64,000 bases of DNA from an uncultured Lachnospiraceae bacterium (GCA_949471785.1 CASWRE010000001.1:62001-126000); one strand, 5' to 3'. Shown: positions 35,873-45,372, numbered from the stretch's first letter. Numbers and translations: made by a program. The notes: a model not told the origin generated them from the sequence alone.

Positions 35873-37542
35873 TATAATTCCGCCTCCATGATAATCGGAA
35901 GAATCATGGGCCGTCTCTTCGTCTTTCTCCAGAGATAGCCGCCCAGGGCGTCTTTGATCACCGTTTTAATCTTCATCCAATCCGATATATTTTTCTTAAG
36001 GCAAACCTCAAGGGCATCCGCCACCACGCCGCGGGCCTCGTCCATCAGATCCACCGACTCTTTCACATAGACAAAGCCGCGGGACACAATCTCTGGGCCC
36101 GCCAGTACCTGATTGAAACCTCTTTCCAAAGTCATCACCACAATCATGATACCGTCCTCCGCCAGATGCTGGCGGTCATGGAGCACCACGTTGCCCACGT
36201 CGCCCACGCCCAGACCGTCCACCAGAATTGATCCGGTAGGCACGGACCCGGTCACATAACCGTGATCCTGGGCCAGTTCCAACACGTCTCCCGTCTTCAG
36301 GAGGAAAATATGATCTTTCTCAATCCCCAGACTCTCCGCCAGCATGGCCTGAGCCTTCAGATGACGGAATTCCCCGTGAACAGGAACCGCATAGCGGGGA
36401 TGCACCAGAGAATAGATCAGCTTGATCTCCTCCTGGCAGGCATGTCCCGACACATGGACGTCCTGAAAAATCACATTGGCCCCCTTGGCGGACAGCTCGT
36501 TGATCACCTTTGACACGGCTTTCTCATTGCCCGGTATGGGGTTTGAACTGAAAATAATCGTATCTCCCGGCTGAATGGACACTTTCTTGTGGATATTGGC
36601 GGCCATCCGGGACAGCGCGGCCATAGACTCGCCCTGACTGCCCGTAGTAATCAGCACCATCTGCTCGTTTGTGTAATTCTTCATCTGATCAATGTCGATC
36701 AGCGTATTATCCGGTATCCGGATATAGCCCAGCTCCGCCGCAGTGGAAATGATTGTGACCATACTGCGGCCCTCCACCACCACCTTGCGGCCGTACTTGT
36801 ATGCGGAATTGATGATCTGCTGTACCCGGTCCACATTCGAAGCGAAGGTGGCGATGATAATACGGCTGTCCTTATGCTCCGCAAAAAGATTGTCAAACGT
36901 GCGCCCCACCGTGCGCTCCGACATCGTAAAGCCGGGCCGCTCCGCGTTGGTACTGTCACACAGAAGAGCCAATACCCCCTTTTTACCGATTTCCGCAAAA
37001 CGCTGCAGGTCGATGGCGTCGCCGAACACCGGCGTATAATCTACTTTGAAATCCCCGGTATGGATGATAATGCCCGCGGGCGAATAAATAGCCAGCGCAG
37101 ACGCGTCGGCAATACTGTGGTTTGTTTTGATGAACTCAATGCGGAAATCCCCCAGATTGATGGATTGTCCGTGTTTTACGATCTTTCGTTTCGTCAACTG
37201 CAGCAGATTATGCTCCCGCAGCTTATTCTCAATCAGCGCGACGGTCAGCTTCGTCGCATATACCGGTACATTTACATCTTTCAGAATATAGGGCAGCGCC
37301 CCAATGTGATCCTCATGCCCATGGGTGATCACGATTCCTTTCACTTTATCCAGATTCTCTTTCAGATAGGTGACATCCGGTATCACCATATCGATGCCCA
37401 GCATATCGTCCTCGGGAAAGGACAGACCGCAGTCTACGACAATAATGCTGTTCTCATATTCAATGGCCGTAATGTTCATTCCGATCAGCTCCAGACCGCC
37501 TAACGGAATGATTTTCAGCTTCGCGTTACTGATTTTTTTCAA
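35872..37542 (-). CDS. rnj: Ribonuclease J
   Basis: 556 residues, metallo-beta-lactamase/beta-CASP ribonuclease with 5'-3' exo- and endonuclease activity in mRNA decay. The zinc motif is ITHGHEDHIGALPYIL near residue 73; later ligands are in NHSIADASALAI, HTGDFKVDYTP and the C-terminal HGEFRHLKAQ near 392. The beta-CASP domain occupies about 215-355. It is embedded in the ireB-ruvX-DUF1292 ... mltG-trmR block, where B. subtilis has no RNase J gene. Overlaps ylbF by one base. Confidence 0.95.
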   Translation of the reverse strand: MKKISNAKLKIIPLGGLELIGMNITAIEYENSIIVVDCGLSFPEDDMLGIDMVIPDVTYLKENLDKVKGIVITHGHEDHIGALPYILKDVNVPVYATKLTVALIENKLREHNLLQLTKRKIVKHGQSINLGDFRIEFIKTNHSIADASALAIYSPAGIIIHTGDFKVDYTPVFGDAIDLQRFAEIGKKGVLALLCDSTNAERPGFTMSERTVGRTFDNLFAEHKDSRIIIATFASNVDRVQQIINSAYKYGRKVVVEGRSMVTIISTAAELGYIRIPDNTLIDIDQMKNYTNEQMVLITTGSQGESMAALSRMAANIHKKVSIQPGDTIIFSSNPIPGNEKAVSKVINELSAKGANVIFQDVHVSGHACQEEIKLIYSLVHPRYAVPVHGEFRHLKAQAMLAESLGIEKDHIFLLKTGDVLELAQDHGYVTGSVPTGSILVDGLGVGDVGNVVLHDRQHLAEDGIMIVVMTLERGFNQVLAGPEIVSRGFVYVKESVDLMDEARGVVADALEVCLKKNISDWMKIKTVIKDALGGYLWRKTKRRPMILPIIMEAEL

Positions 37543-37703
37543 ATATTCCTCCTTTTCCTACTTTATTCCTGAAAGGCGACTGCGCACTATCTTCGCAGTC
37601 GCATGGGAAACACCGCCGCACGGCCCTGTGATCGGTTCTTTCCGAAGTGATTTCCCTGCCCGTCCCGTCATGGCTTCACATCCGTCGCCTCTGGTTTAGG
37701 CAG

Positions 37704-37964
37704 TCACATCTCAATATTCGCCTCACCGTCCAAAATCTGCGCAAAAATCCCGCCAACGGTCTCCAGCTCCATATCGTCATCTACAAACTCATACCTTGCA
37801 TCTGTTTCCGTGTCATCGGACATATCTTTCAGAATAAAGGCCTGCGCCTCGTCCCCGGAGGAGTCAGATACCAGCAGATAATTGATGCCGTTCACTCTGG
37901 TCTGCTCCTCAATATAGAACTCGCAGGTTTCTCCGTTTTCAGTAATAAAATTAATCTTTTCCAT
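37704..37964 (-). CDS. DUF1292 family protein (YrzB-like)
   Basis: 86 residues, acidic. The DUF1292 pattern is present: ITENGETCEFYIEEQTRVNGINYLLVSD then a run of acidic residues. Function unknown. The start at 37964 (MEKINFITE) is preceded by CAGGA; a longer frame would reach back into ruvX. It follows ruvX by 28 bp, the same neighbour as in B. subtilis (yrrK-yrzB). Confidence 0.85.
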   Translation of the reverse strand: MEKINFITENGETCEFYIEEQTRVNGINYLLVSDSSGDEAQAFILKDMSDDTETDARYEFVDDDMELETVGGIFAQILDGEANIEM

Positions 37965-37992
37965 AGTTTTCCTGTTCGTCAAAGCATATAAA

Positions 37993-38433
37993 CTAATTTG
38001 TCTGTTCCGGGTGGCATGACAAATAATCCAGATAATTCTGGAGTATAAATACGGCAGCGATCTCGTCAACATACTGTTTGCGCTTTTCTCTGCGGATGCC
38101 CTGCTCGGCCATCGCGCGGTCCGCTGCCACGGTGGTTAATCTTTCGTCCCAAAGGATGACCTCGATACCGCATCGCCTCTCCAGCTGTTCTTTAAACGCC
38201 AGGGACTTTTCGGCACGGTCACCCAATGTGTTGTTCATGTTTTTCGGCAGGCCAAGTACAATTCTCTCTGCCTGATACTCTTGCACCAGCTCTTCTATCC
38301 GGGCCAGGGTTCTGCGGAGCTTGTTCTCCTCTTTCCGGCGGATAATCTCCACGCCCTGGGCGGTCCAGCCGAAGGGGTCGCTGACTGCCACTCCGGTGGT
38401 TTTTGAGCCAAAATCCAGACCGATGATCCGCAT
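37993..38433 (-). CDS. ruvX: Putative pre-16S rRNA nuclease / Holliday junction resolvase homologue YqgF
   Basis: 146 residues, RNase H fold of the YqgF/RuvX family: [20 protein letters not shown] with the catalytic Asp, [20 protein letters not shown] near residue 59 and [13 protein letters not shown] near 97. Likely trims the 5' end of 16S rRNA. It overlaps the ireB stop by one base and is coupled to it. Confidence 0.95.
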   Translation of the reverse strand: MRIIGLDFGSKTTGVAVSDPFGWTAQGVEIIRRKEENKLRRTLARIEELVQEYQAERIVLGLPKNMNNTLGDRAEKSLAFKEQLERRCGIEVILWDERLTTVAADRAMAEQGIRREKRKQYVDEIAAVFILQNYLDYLSCHPEQTN

Positions 38434-38702
38434 CAGTCTCTTTCCCAGGATTTATGTTTGATGTATTCTTTCAGCAGTTCCTCCACAATCTCGTCCCGCT
38501 CCACTTTCATGATCATGCTGCGGGCTCCTTTGTAACTTGTGATATACGTGGGATCTCCGGACATCACATATCCGACAATCTGGTTTACCGGATTGTAGCC
38601 CTTCTCGCTCATTGCATTGTATACCACGTCCAGAACTTCTTTTACGCGCACTTCCGGATCATTTTTCACTTTAAAAAACTGTGTATTACTAATATTCGCC
38701 AT
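38433..38702 (-). CDS. ireB: IreB family regulatory phosphoprotein (DUF965)
   Basis: 89 residues: [60 protein letters not shown]-type sequence is almost invariant in Firmicutes. Enterococcal IreB is phosphorylated by the PASTA kinase IreK and affects cephalosporin resistance. The start at 38702 ([10 protein letters not shown]) is the family start; the upstream in-frame ATG is rejected. First gene of the ireB-ruvX-DUF1292 group. Confidence 0.95.
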   Translation of the reverse strand: MANISNTQFFKVKNDPEVRVKEVLDVVYNAMSEKGYNPVNQIVGYVMSGDPTYITSYKGARSMIMKVERDEIVEELLKEYIKHKSWERD

Positions 38703-38865
38703 TTTGTCACCCTTATGCTGTTTGTCTACACCCCCGGACAGTATCAGCTCACTGTCCGGATTACTTTGACGTGCTGCTCCTAGCCGCAACCACCTATTAT
38801 CTTTCCTATTCTAATATACTTTTTCTGAAAGTTCAATGCCCAAATTATGAATAGTTTTTGAAAAC

Positions 38866-38896
38866 ATAACCGTTCAGCCTTCGGCTTCACTGTTGC
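38866..38896. repeat. Outer-hairpin copy of the GTAAC...GTTAC repeat
   Basis: ATAACCGTTCAGCC, TTC, GGCTTCACTGTTGC: the same hairpin found at the end of the full elements (40535, 45487), here alone, 14 bp after the mtaB stop. Confidence 0.75.
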
Positions 38897-38909
38897 CTGA
38901 AAACTTTTT

Positions 38910-40304
38910 TCATGCGTGATTCCCCGGCCGCTCCGTGACCACCAGATATTCTCCGTAAAGCACTTGTTCACCGCGCACGGAAAGGATCTGATTCGACAGA
39001 TCGTGATCGGCCACATACAGTACGCGGATATACTCTCTGCTGTAGCCGCTCCACCAGGTCCGTCCGTCCACCAGGACTGTCTCCTCAAAAAGCGCTTCCA
39101 GCTCTCTGCCGAGAAAGCGGCGGATGTAAGATTCCCTGTTTCTGCCGTTCATGGCCTGCAGGATCTGGCTGCGGGACGCCTTGACAGGCTCAGGAATCTG
39201 ATCCGCCACGGCCGCGGCCTTCGTCCCCCGGCGACGGGAATATTTGAATATATGGGTTTCATAGAAACGGATTTCTCCGAGAAAGTCCCTGCACCGGGCA
39301 AATTCCTCCTCTGTCTCTCCGGGGAAACCCACGATCACGTCGGTGGTCAGCGCCGGGTCCTCATAAACGCGTCGCAGCAGGGCGCATTTCTCCGCATATT
39401 CTTCCGCCGTGTAACGGCGGTTCATCCGTTTCAGCGTGGCGTCACAGCCGCTCTGCAAAGACAGATGGAAGTGAGGACATACCGCGGGTATTTCCTTTAT
39501 GGCTGCGGCGAAGGCCTCCGTAATGATCCCCGGTTCCAGGGAACCCAGACGGATGCGGCGCACCCCGTCTATACGGCTGATCCGGCGAATCAATTCCAGC
39601 AGAAACAGAACGCTTCCGCCCCGGTTTTTGGACAGGACGCCGGGATTTTCCGTGCCGGGAAGGGCAAAATCACCGTCTCCATGTAAATCCATACCGTAGG
39701 AACTCAGATGTATACCTGTCAGCACAAACTCCTGATAGCCCTGACCGGCCAGCGCCTTTACCTCCTCGACGACCGCTTCCGGCCTACGGCTTCGCACACG
39801 CCCCCGGGTATAAGGAATAATGCAGTACGTGCAGAATTGGTTGCACCCGTCCTGCACTTTGATGTAAGCCCGGGTATGCTCGTCGGTTTTTGTAAGGGCG
39901 AGGTTCTCATATTCACCGATACGGCTGATATCCGCCAGATGGGCCGTCCTCTTCTTATCCGCAAACCAGCCGTCCAGGATGACGGCCAGCTCCTTTTTCC
40001 TATTATTCCCAATAATCAGATCTACAGACAGATCCTCAAGCATTTTTTCTCCGACGGCCTGGACATAACAGCCCGCCGCGACAATCACCGCCTCCGGATT
40101 CTGTTTTCTGGCCCGGTGAAGCATCTGCCTGGACTTTTTGTCGGCCATGTTTGTAACAGAGCATGTATTGATCACGCAGACATCCGCCGGCTCGCCGAAA
40201 GGCACAATCTCATAGCCGGCCCTGCGGAGCTGCTGCTGCATGGCCTCCGTCTCATAGGCGTTGACTTTACAGCCCAGATTATGAAACGCAACTTTTTTCT
40301 TCAT
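38910..40304 (-). CDS. mtaB: tRNA t6A37 methylthiotransferase MtaB
   Basis: 464 residues, radical SAM methylthiotransferase that makes ms2t6A37. The N-terminal UPF0004 domain has cysteines in HNLGCKVNAYE, INTCSVTNMA and GCYVQAVGE; the radical SAM motif is DGCNQFCTYCIIPYTRG near residue 147; a TRAM domain closes the protein. The start at 40304 (MKKKVAFHNLGCKVN) has AAGGA upstream. The gene is flanked by two copies of the structured repeat (38866 and 40350). Confidence 0.95.
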   Translation of the reverse strand: MKKKVAFHNLGCKVNAYETEAMQQQLRRAGYEIVPFGEPADVCVINTCSVTNMADKKSRQMLHRARKQNPEAVIVAAGCYVQAVGEKMLEDLSVDLIIGNNRKKELAVILDGWFADKKRTAHLADISRIGEYENLALTKTDEHTRAYIKVQDGCNQFCTYCIIPYTRGRVRSRRPEAVVEEVKALAGQGYQEFVLTGIHLSSYGMDLHGDGDFALPGTENPGVLSKNRGGSVLFLLELIRRISRIDGVRRIRLGSLEPGIITEAFAAAIKEIPAVCPHFHLSLQSGCDATLKRMNRRYTAEEYAEKCALLRRVYEDPALTTDVIVGFPGETEEEFARCRDFLGEIRFYETHIFKYSRRRGTKAAAVADQIPEPVKASRSQILQAMNGRNRESYIRRFLGRELEALFEETVLVDGRTWWSGYSREYIRVLYVADHDLSNQILSVRGEQVLYGEYLVVTERPGNHA

Positions 40305-40349
40305 ATATAATAGTCCTTTTTTACCCAATTAGATTGTTGTAGCTTTTCC

Positions 40350-40565
40350 ATAACTATTCAGCCCCAATGTCATTTAGATAAGCTGTCGAACAGCTGACAG
40401 CGTCCGGGCTTAACTAACTGACATTGATTCAGCCCAGGACTTTGCATTTATTGCAAAGTCCATAAGAACGTGTATATTCCGCCGACAGTGAATACGGCCC
40501 TTCGCCGTAGGCGAACTTTTAATGGCCGTATTCAATAACTATGAAGCCGAAGGCTGAGTAGTTGC
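40350..40565 (+). repeat. Structured intergenic repeat element, full copy A (with nested insertion)
   Basis: Starts ATAACTATTCAGCC and ends GGCTGAGTAGTTGC (terminal inverted repeats). Without the nested insertion at 40365-40426 and its duplicated target it is 145 bp. It holds hairpin 1 (GGACTTTGCA 40437-40446 with TGCAAAGTCC 40452-40461), hairpin 2 (GAATACGGCC 40490-40499 with GGCCGTATTC 40524-40533, inner TTCGCC/GGCGAA) and hairpin 3 (40535-40565). Copy B at 45487 is the same element in the opposite orientation. It lies between the divergent mtaB and HPr-like genes. Confidence 0.85.
40365..40426. mobile_element. 62-bp palindromic insertion with 9-bp target duplication
   Basis: Arms CAATGTCATTTAGATAAGC and GCTTAACTAACTGACATTG pair at 17 of 19 positions. 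The insertion is flanked by ATTCAGCCC at 40356-40364 and 40427-40435; copy B of the host element has this 9-mer once, uninterrupted. This is the expected footprint of a very small MITE mobilised by a transposase acting elsewhere. Confidence 0.75.
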
Positions 40566-40583
40566 ACTTTTCCTTATTATTCC

Positions 40584-40612
40584 TTGACTTTTCATTCTGT
40601 TGACGGTAAGAT
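40584..40612 (+). promoter_or_regulatory. Promoter of the second HPr-like gene
   Basis: TTGACT, 17 bases, TAAGAT, about 75 bases before the ATG at 40691. Confidence 0.6.
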
Positions 40613-40690
40613 AAAGATAATCTGAGCGGTTCTGACCGTTTTATCGGAATGCACCGCTGAATTCACACTTTATGGGAGGGTTGCTGTCCA

Positions 40691-40930
40691 ATGAAAACAG
40701 TTATGATTTCTCTGAATTCCATTGATAAGGTTAAATCGTTTGTGAACGACATTTCCAAATTTAATTTCGATTTTGATCTGGTCTCCGGCAGATACGTGAT
40801 TGACGCAAAATCTATCATGGGCATCTTCAGCCTGGATCTTTCCAAACCGATCGAACTGAACGTCCACGCCGAAAATGAGAATCTGGACGCCGTTATGGAA
40901 AAATTAAAACCGTATCTGATTGAGGGATAA
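40691..40930 (+). CDS. HPr-fold protein lacking the phospho-histidine (second copy)
   Basis: 79 residues, clear paralogue of the protein at 21856: both share FDLVSGRYVIDAKSIMGIFSLDLSKPIEL in the centre. The active-site GLHARPA of PTS HPr is missing (the N-terminus reads MISLNSIDKVKSFVND), while the Ser46-like AKSIMG is kept. It stands alone with its own promoter and a perfect terminator, so it is expressed independently, possibly as a regulator bound by HPr kinase or CcpA rather than as a phosphocarrier. Confidence 0.78.
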   Translation: MKTVMISLNSIDKVKSFVNDISKFNFDFDLVSGRYVIDAKSIMGIFSLDLSKPIELNVHAENENLDAVMEKLKPYLIEG

Positions 40931-40980
40931 AAGCGAGATAAATTCTCACAGATATCCCGCCGCAATGGTTTCAGGATGGG

Positions 40981-41009
40981 AAGCTCCACCGCAGGGTGGA
41001 GCTTTTTTA
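40981..41009 (+). terminator. Terminator of the HPr-like gene
   Basis: AAGCTCCACC / GGTGGAGCTT stem with a four-base loop, then TTTTTTAT, 50 bp after the stop. Confidence 0.95.
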
Positions 41010-41061
41010 TATCGCAGTATGTCAAAAAAGCCCCCGCGACAGCTTTTTCGTATATCCCGCG

Positions 41062-42243
41062 CTATCCGTCAATTTCAATAACCTCCGCCGAATCCACGGC
41101 TTCCTTAAGCATCCCGGCAATTTTCTCCGCCAGCTTTTCCTCGGAACGGCGGATCACGTTCAGATTCGGTTTCGTCACCGGATGCTTCGCCACAAAGATG
41201 GTACAGCAGTCCTCAAAAGGCTGAATCGACGTCTCGTAGGTATTGATCCTCAGCGATACGTCCACGATCTCCTGCTTGTCAAAGCCGATCAGGGGGCGGA
41301 ACACGGGCATCGTACAGACCTCATTGGTCACGGCCAGGCTCTGGACCGTCTGGCTGGCCACCTGGCCGATGCTCTCCCCCGTGATCAGCGCCATGGCGCC
41401 TTCTTTTGACGCGATTGCTTCTGCAATCTTCATCATATAGCGGCGCATGATAATCGTCAGCTCATCATGGGGGCACTGGTCATAGATATAGAGCTGGATG
41501 TCCGTAAAATTCACCACATGCAGGCGCATGGGGCCGCTGTAGCGGGACACCAGGCGGGCCAGGTCAACCACTTTACTTTTTGCCCTGTCGCTGGTATAAG
41601 GCGGCGCGTGAAAATACACCGCGTCCACCATCACGCCCCTCTTGGCGATCATATAGCCCGCCACCGGACTGTCGATGCCGCCGGAGAGCAGCAGCATGGC
41701 CTTCCCGTTGGTCCCCAGAGGCATCCCCCCCGGCCCCGGAAGTATCTCGGAATACACATAGATATGCTCCCGGATCTCCACCCGCAACAAAATTTCCGGG
41801 TGATGCACATCCACGGAAAAATCCGGAAGCGCATGCAGGATATCGCCGCCCAGCATGCGTCCCAATTCCATGGAATCCAGCGGATAGGTCTTCCTGGCCC
41901 GCCGCACCTGCACCTTAAACGTCTTGTGTTTATCCGGATACGTCCGATCCATATAGGCAATCACATCCTCCGAGAGCCTCTCATACCCCTCATCCTCCAG
42001 AAGCACCACCGGGCAGATGCCCACCACGCCGAACACGGTCTGCAGCGCCTCCACGGTCTCCTCATAGTCAAACGCACCCAGAGCCTGCACATAAATGCGC
42101 CCGCTCTCCTTCGTTACCGAAAATCGCCCCTCCGCTTTTTTAAGGGTTCGCTTTATCTGGCCCACCAGGGCATCCTCAAACAGATACCGGTTTTTCCCTT
42201 TCACTCCGATCTCCGCATATTTAATTAAAAACATCCGATACAT
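41062..42243 (-). CDS. thiI: tRNA 4-thiouridine synthetase ThiI
   Basis: 393 residues: NFLD and THUMP domains (about 60-165) and a PP-loop ATPase domain with LLSGGIDSPVAGYM near residue 183. It adenylates U8 of tRNA for sulfur transfer and can supply sulfur for thiamine. The rhodanese domain of the E. coli protein is absent, as usual in Firmicutes, where the partner NifS-type desulfurase hands over sulfur directly; that gene is immediately upstream at 42349. The start at 42243 has GAGGAGG in front. Confidence 0.95.
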   Translation of the reverse strand: MYRMFLIKYAEIGVKGKNRYLFEDALVGQIKRTLKKAEGRFSVTKESGRIYVQALGAFDYEETVEALQTVFGVVGICPVVLLEDEGYERLSEDVIAYMDRTYPDKHKTFKVQVRRARKTYPLDSMELGRMLGGDILHALPDFSVDVHHPEILLRVEIREHIYVYSEILPGPGGMPLGTNGKAMLLLSGGIDSPVAGYMIAKRGVMVDAVYFHAPPYTSDRAKSKVVDLARLVSRYSGPMRLHVVNFTDIQLYIYDQCPHDELTIIMRRYMMKIAEAIASKEGAMALITGESIGQVASQTVQSLAVTNEVCTMPVFRPLIGFDKQEIVDVSLRINTYETSIQPFEDCCTIFVAKHPVTKPNLNVIRRSEEKLAEKIAGMLKEAVDSAEVIEIDG

Positions 42244-42348
42244 GCATTTCCTCCTCGAACCTTCTCTCGTCCGTCCCTCCTGCGCACGGCCGCTGTGTCC
42301 CTCGTCTATACTCCGGTAAGGGCATTCCGGAAGCATCCTAAAAACCGC

Positions 42349-43500
42349 TCACCTCTGATACCGCCGAAGCGTCCCCAAAAGCCCGCCCAGCGCTTCCAGA
42401 CAATACGCAATCTCCTCCTCGCCGGTCGTCTCCGCCATACTGAACCGCACCGTGGCTTCCGAGAGTTCTCTGGGCGCATGGATGGCTTTCATGGTGGGAC
42501 TGGCGTTTCTCTTATGGGTCGAACAGGCCGATCCCGCCGACACATAGACTCCCCGATCTTCCAGAGCATGCAAAAGCACCTCGCTGCGCACCCCCGAAAA
42601 AGCCGCGCTGACAATATGGGGAGCCCCCTCTTCGGGAGCCATACCGTGCACCGTCACACCGTCCAGAGCCAGAAGCCCCTCCGTCAGTTTCCGCTTTAAC
42701 CCATACAGTCTGGCCCTTTTGGGCTCAAAATTCTCATAAGACAGCCTGGCCGCCAGCCCGAATCCGGCTATCCCCGGCACATTGTCCGTGCCGGAGCGCA
42801 TCCCCTGCTGCTGGCCGCCGCCATACATCAAGGGCACGATTTTGACCCGGCTGTCCACATAAAGAAGCCCCACGCCCTTGGGGCCGTGGATTTTGTGACT
42901 GCTGACGGACATCAGATCAATGCCCTGCCGCTTCGGAAAAATCTTATATTTGCCGAAAGCCTGAATCGCATCCGTATGGAAATACGTGCGGGGATTCTTC
43001 CGGTGTACGCTTTCCGCCAGCGACGCAATATCCTGAACGGAACCGATTTCGTTATTGACATACATGACGGACGCAAGGATCGTCCGATCCGTAACCGCCC
43101 GCGCCAGCTCCTCGGGGTCCACCCGCCCCTGTCCGTCCACCGGAAGACGGGTCACCGAAAAGCCCTGTTTCTCCAGATATTCTGCCGGAGCCGTGACGGC
43201 CGGATGCTCCATATCCGATACAATGATGTGGTCTCCCTCCCGGCGGTTTGCCATCGCCGTGCCGATCAGCGCCCAATTATCCGACTCCGTCCCGCCGGAG
43301 GTATAGAAAAGCTCTTTCTCCTGTACTTTGAGAAGCTTCGCCAGCCCGGCCGTGGCTTCCTTTATATACCGTTCGGCCTCCACACCCTTCCGGTGCATAG
43401 ATGAGGGATTCCCATAATCTTCCGTCATAATCCGCGTTACCAGCTCCCCCACCTCGGGAAACACCCGGGTTGTGGCGGAATTATCCAAATACGCTTCCAT
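42349..43500 (-). CDS. nifS: Cysteine desulfurase (NifS/IscS family, ThiI partner)
   Basis: 383-residue PLP enzyme that takes sulfur from cysteine. The cofactor lysine is in SSHKIHGPKGVGLLYV near residue 202; the PLP-phosphate region is YTSGGTESDNWAL near 66; the catalytic cysteine loop is SAGSACSTHKRNASPT near 325. Its place directly upstream of thiI indicates it provides sulfur for 4-thiouridine. Part of the prmA-rsmE-nifS-thiI run, all on the minus strand with gaps of 21-105 bp. Confidence 0.94.
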   Translation of the reverse strand: MEAYLDNSATTRVFPEVGELVTRIMTEDYGNPSSMHRKGVEAERYIKEATAGLAKLLKVQEKELFYTSGGTESDNWALIGTAMANRREGDHIIVSDMEHPAVTAPAEYLEKQGFSVTRLPVDGQGRVDPEELARAVTDRTILASVMYVNNEIGSVQDIASLAESVHRKNPRTYFHTDAIQAFGKYKIFPKRQGIDLMSVSSHKIHGPKGVGLLYVDSRVKIVPLMYGGGQQQGMRSGTDNVPGIAGFGLAARLSYENFEPKRARLYGLKRKLTEGLLALDGVTVHGMAPEEGAPHIVSAAFSGVRSEVLLHALEDRGVYVSAGSACSTHKRNASPTMKAIHAPRELSEATVRFSMAETTGEEEIAYCLEALGGLLGTLRRYQR

Positions 43501-43535
43501 AAAATCATTCCTTTCCGCGGCATCATCCGTGCCCG

Positions 43536-44273
43536 TCAGCGCTCCAGCAGATACATCAGAACAGACAGCGCCGCTATCCCTGCCGTCTCCGTGCGAAGAA
43601 TGCGCCGGCCCAGCGTGATCGGCTGAATGTAGCGTGTCACGGCTTCCTCAATCTCTTCCGGCGCAAATCCGCCCTCCGGGCCGATAAACAGTCCCACGCT
43701 CTGTCCCGGAGATATATTCGAAAAAATTTCCCGCGTATGCGCCATATCTTCTGCCAGCTCATAGGGAATCAGACGCACATCCAGTTTCTCCGCCAGAGCC
43801 GCCGCTTCTTTAAATGGCCGCACCGGAAAAATCTCGGGGATAATCATGCGCTTCGCCTGCTTGGCCGCGCTCTCGGCTATACCCTGCCAGCGCCTGCGTT
43901 TCGTCTCCTCTTTCTTTCCCTCCAGCCGGACCACGGCCCGCTTCGTAGCCATGGGAACCACCGCATAGACGCCAAGCTCCACGGCTTTCTGAATAATAAG
44001 CTCCATCTTGTCATTTTTGGGCAGGCCCTGAAACAGCCAGATTTTCGAAGTCAGCTCCTGCTCCGTCTCCCGGACATCGAGAATTTCGGCAACCACCGCT
44101 TCTTCCGTATACTCTTTAATCCTGCAGGTGTACGACAGACGTCCTCCGCTGCTCACGGTAATCCGCTCCCCCGGCTTCATCCGCAGTACGTTGCGGATAT
44201 GATTCCGGTCGGCTTCCCCGATCCGTATCTCATGTTCACCGATCCGGCTCTTATCCACGAAAAAATGATGCAT
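43536..44273 (-). CDS. rsmE: 16S rRNA m3U1498 methyltransferase RsmE
   Basis: 245 residues of the SPOUT family. The N-terminal PUA-like domain has HIRNVLRMKPGERITV; the knot has LFIGPEGGFAPEEIEEA near residue 195 and LGRRILRTETAGIAAL near 220, the SAM-binding trefoil. It follows prmA by 21 bp, the usual pair in Firmicutes. Confidence 0.95.
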   Translation of the reverse strand: MHHFFVDKSRIGEHEIRIGEADRNHIRNVLRMKPGERITVSSGGRLSYTCRIKEYTEEAVVAEILDVRETEQELTSKIWLFQGLPKNDKMELIIQKAVELGVYAVVPMATKRAVVRLEGKKEETKRRRWQGIAESAAKQAKRMIIPEIFPVRPFKEAAALAEKLDVRLIPYELAEDMAHTREIFSNISPGQSVGLFIGPEGGFAPEEIEEAVTRYIQPITLGRRILRTETAGIAALSVLMYLLER

Positions 44274-44294
44274 GGCCGTTTTTCACCTCATTTC

Positions 44295-45251
44295 TCACAG
44301 AGGTTTCCTGGCCGTGATAGCCACCCACTCATTCTGATGATTGACCTCCAGGATCTCCAGCCCCGCCCGCAAAACGGCCTGGCGGACACAGTCTTCTTTC
44401 TCGTCAAGAATACCCGACGTAATATACAGCGCCCCCGGCTTCATATGCCGAATCACCACGGGGGTCAGAGCCTCCAGCACGTCCGCCAGTATATTGGCCG
44501 TCACGATATCATACCGGTCATAACCGGCCCGGTCTTGTATGGAGGGCGTATCGATAATATTGCCGATCATCATGTCAAACTGCCGGTCGCTGATGCCGTT
44601 AGCCTCCTTGTTTTCCGCCACGGCACTGGCGGAACAGGGATCAAGATCCGTCCCCAGGGCTCGTCTGGCTCCCAGCTTAATGGCCGCGATAGAGAGGATA
44701 CCGCTGCCCGTGCCCACATCCAGCACTTCCATCCCCGGCCGGATATATTTTTTCAGCTGCCGGATCACGAGCTGGGTGGTCTCGTGCATCCCCGTGCCAA
44801 AAGCCGTGCCGGGATCGATATGGATGATCAGCCGGTCCCTGTCCTCCTCCTTCACTTCCTCCCAGGAGGGAATGACCAGAATGTCGTCCACATAGAATTG
44901 TTTAAAATATTCTTTCCAGTTATTAATCCAGTCTTTATCCTCCGTCTCCGACGCGGCGATCGAACCATCCCCGATATCCATAAATTCCGACAGCTCCTTT
45001 AAAGCCCGCCGGACTTCTTTTAAAATTTCCGTAACGTTTTCATCCTGGTCGAGATAAAAGCTCACATAGGCAATACCGTCGTCCTCCGGCATATCCGGCA
45101 TCATCGCCACAAACATTGACTGTTTGTCCGCCTCGCTCAAGGGCTGCTTGTCCTGGATCTCCGCTCCCTGAATGCCGATCTCCGCCAGTGTGGCGACAAT
45201 GATATCCTCCGCTTCCGTCCTCGTCCGGATCGTAAATTTATTCCATTTCAT
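44295..45251 (-). CDS. prmA: Ribosomal protein L11 methyltransferase PrmA
   Basis: 318 residues. SAM motif I is VLDVGTGSGILSIAAIKLGA near residue 182; the catalytic region NILADVLEAL near 253 is typical. The start at 45251 (MKWNKFTIRT) has GGAGG ten bases upstream; an in-frame extension to 45314 has no support. It heads the run prmA-rsmE-nifS-thiI. Confidence 0.94.
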   Translation of the reverse strand: MKWNKFTIRTRTEAEDIIVATLAEIGIQGAEIQDKQPLSEADKQSMFVAMMPDMPEDDGIAYVSFYLDQDENVTEILKEVRRALKELSEFMDIGDGSIAASETEDKDWINNWKEYFKQFYVDDILVIPSWEEVKEEDRDRLIIHIDPGTAFGTGMHETTQLVIRQLKKYIRPGMEVLDVGTGSGILSIAAIKLGARRALGTDLDPCSASAVAENKEANGISDRQFDMMIGNIIDTPSIQDRAGYDRYDIVTANILADVLEALTPVVIRHMKPGALYITSGILDEKEDCVRQAVLRAGLEILEVNHQNEWVAITARKPL

Positions 45252-45372
45252 GTATTGTATCCTCCCCGCAAATGAGCGAAAACCTGCGGCCCCGCGGCAC
45301 AGGCCTGTTACCATATTCTCTCACGGCCCGCGCGGCAAATACACAGGCCGGACAAACCGCCGCAAAGTATCC

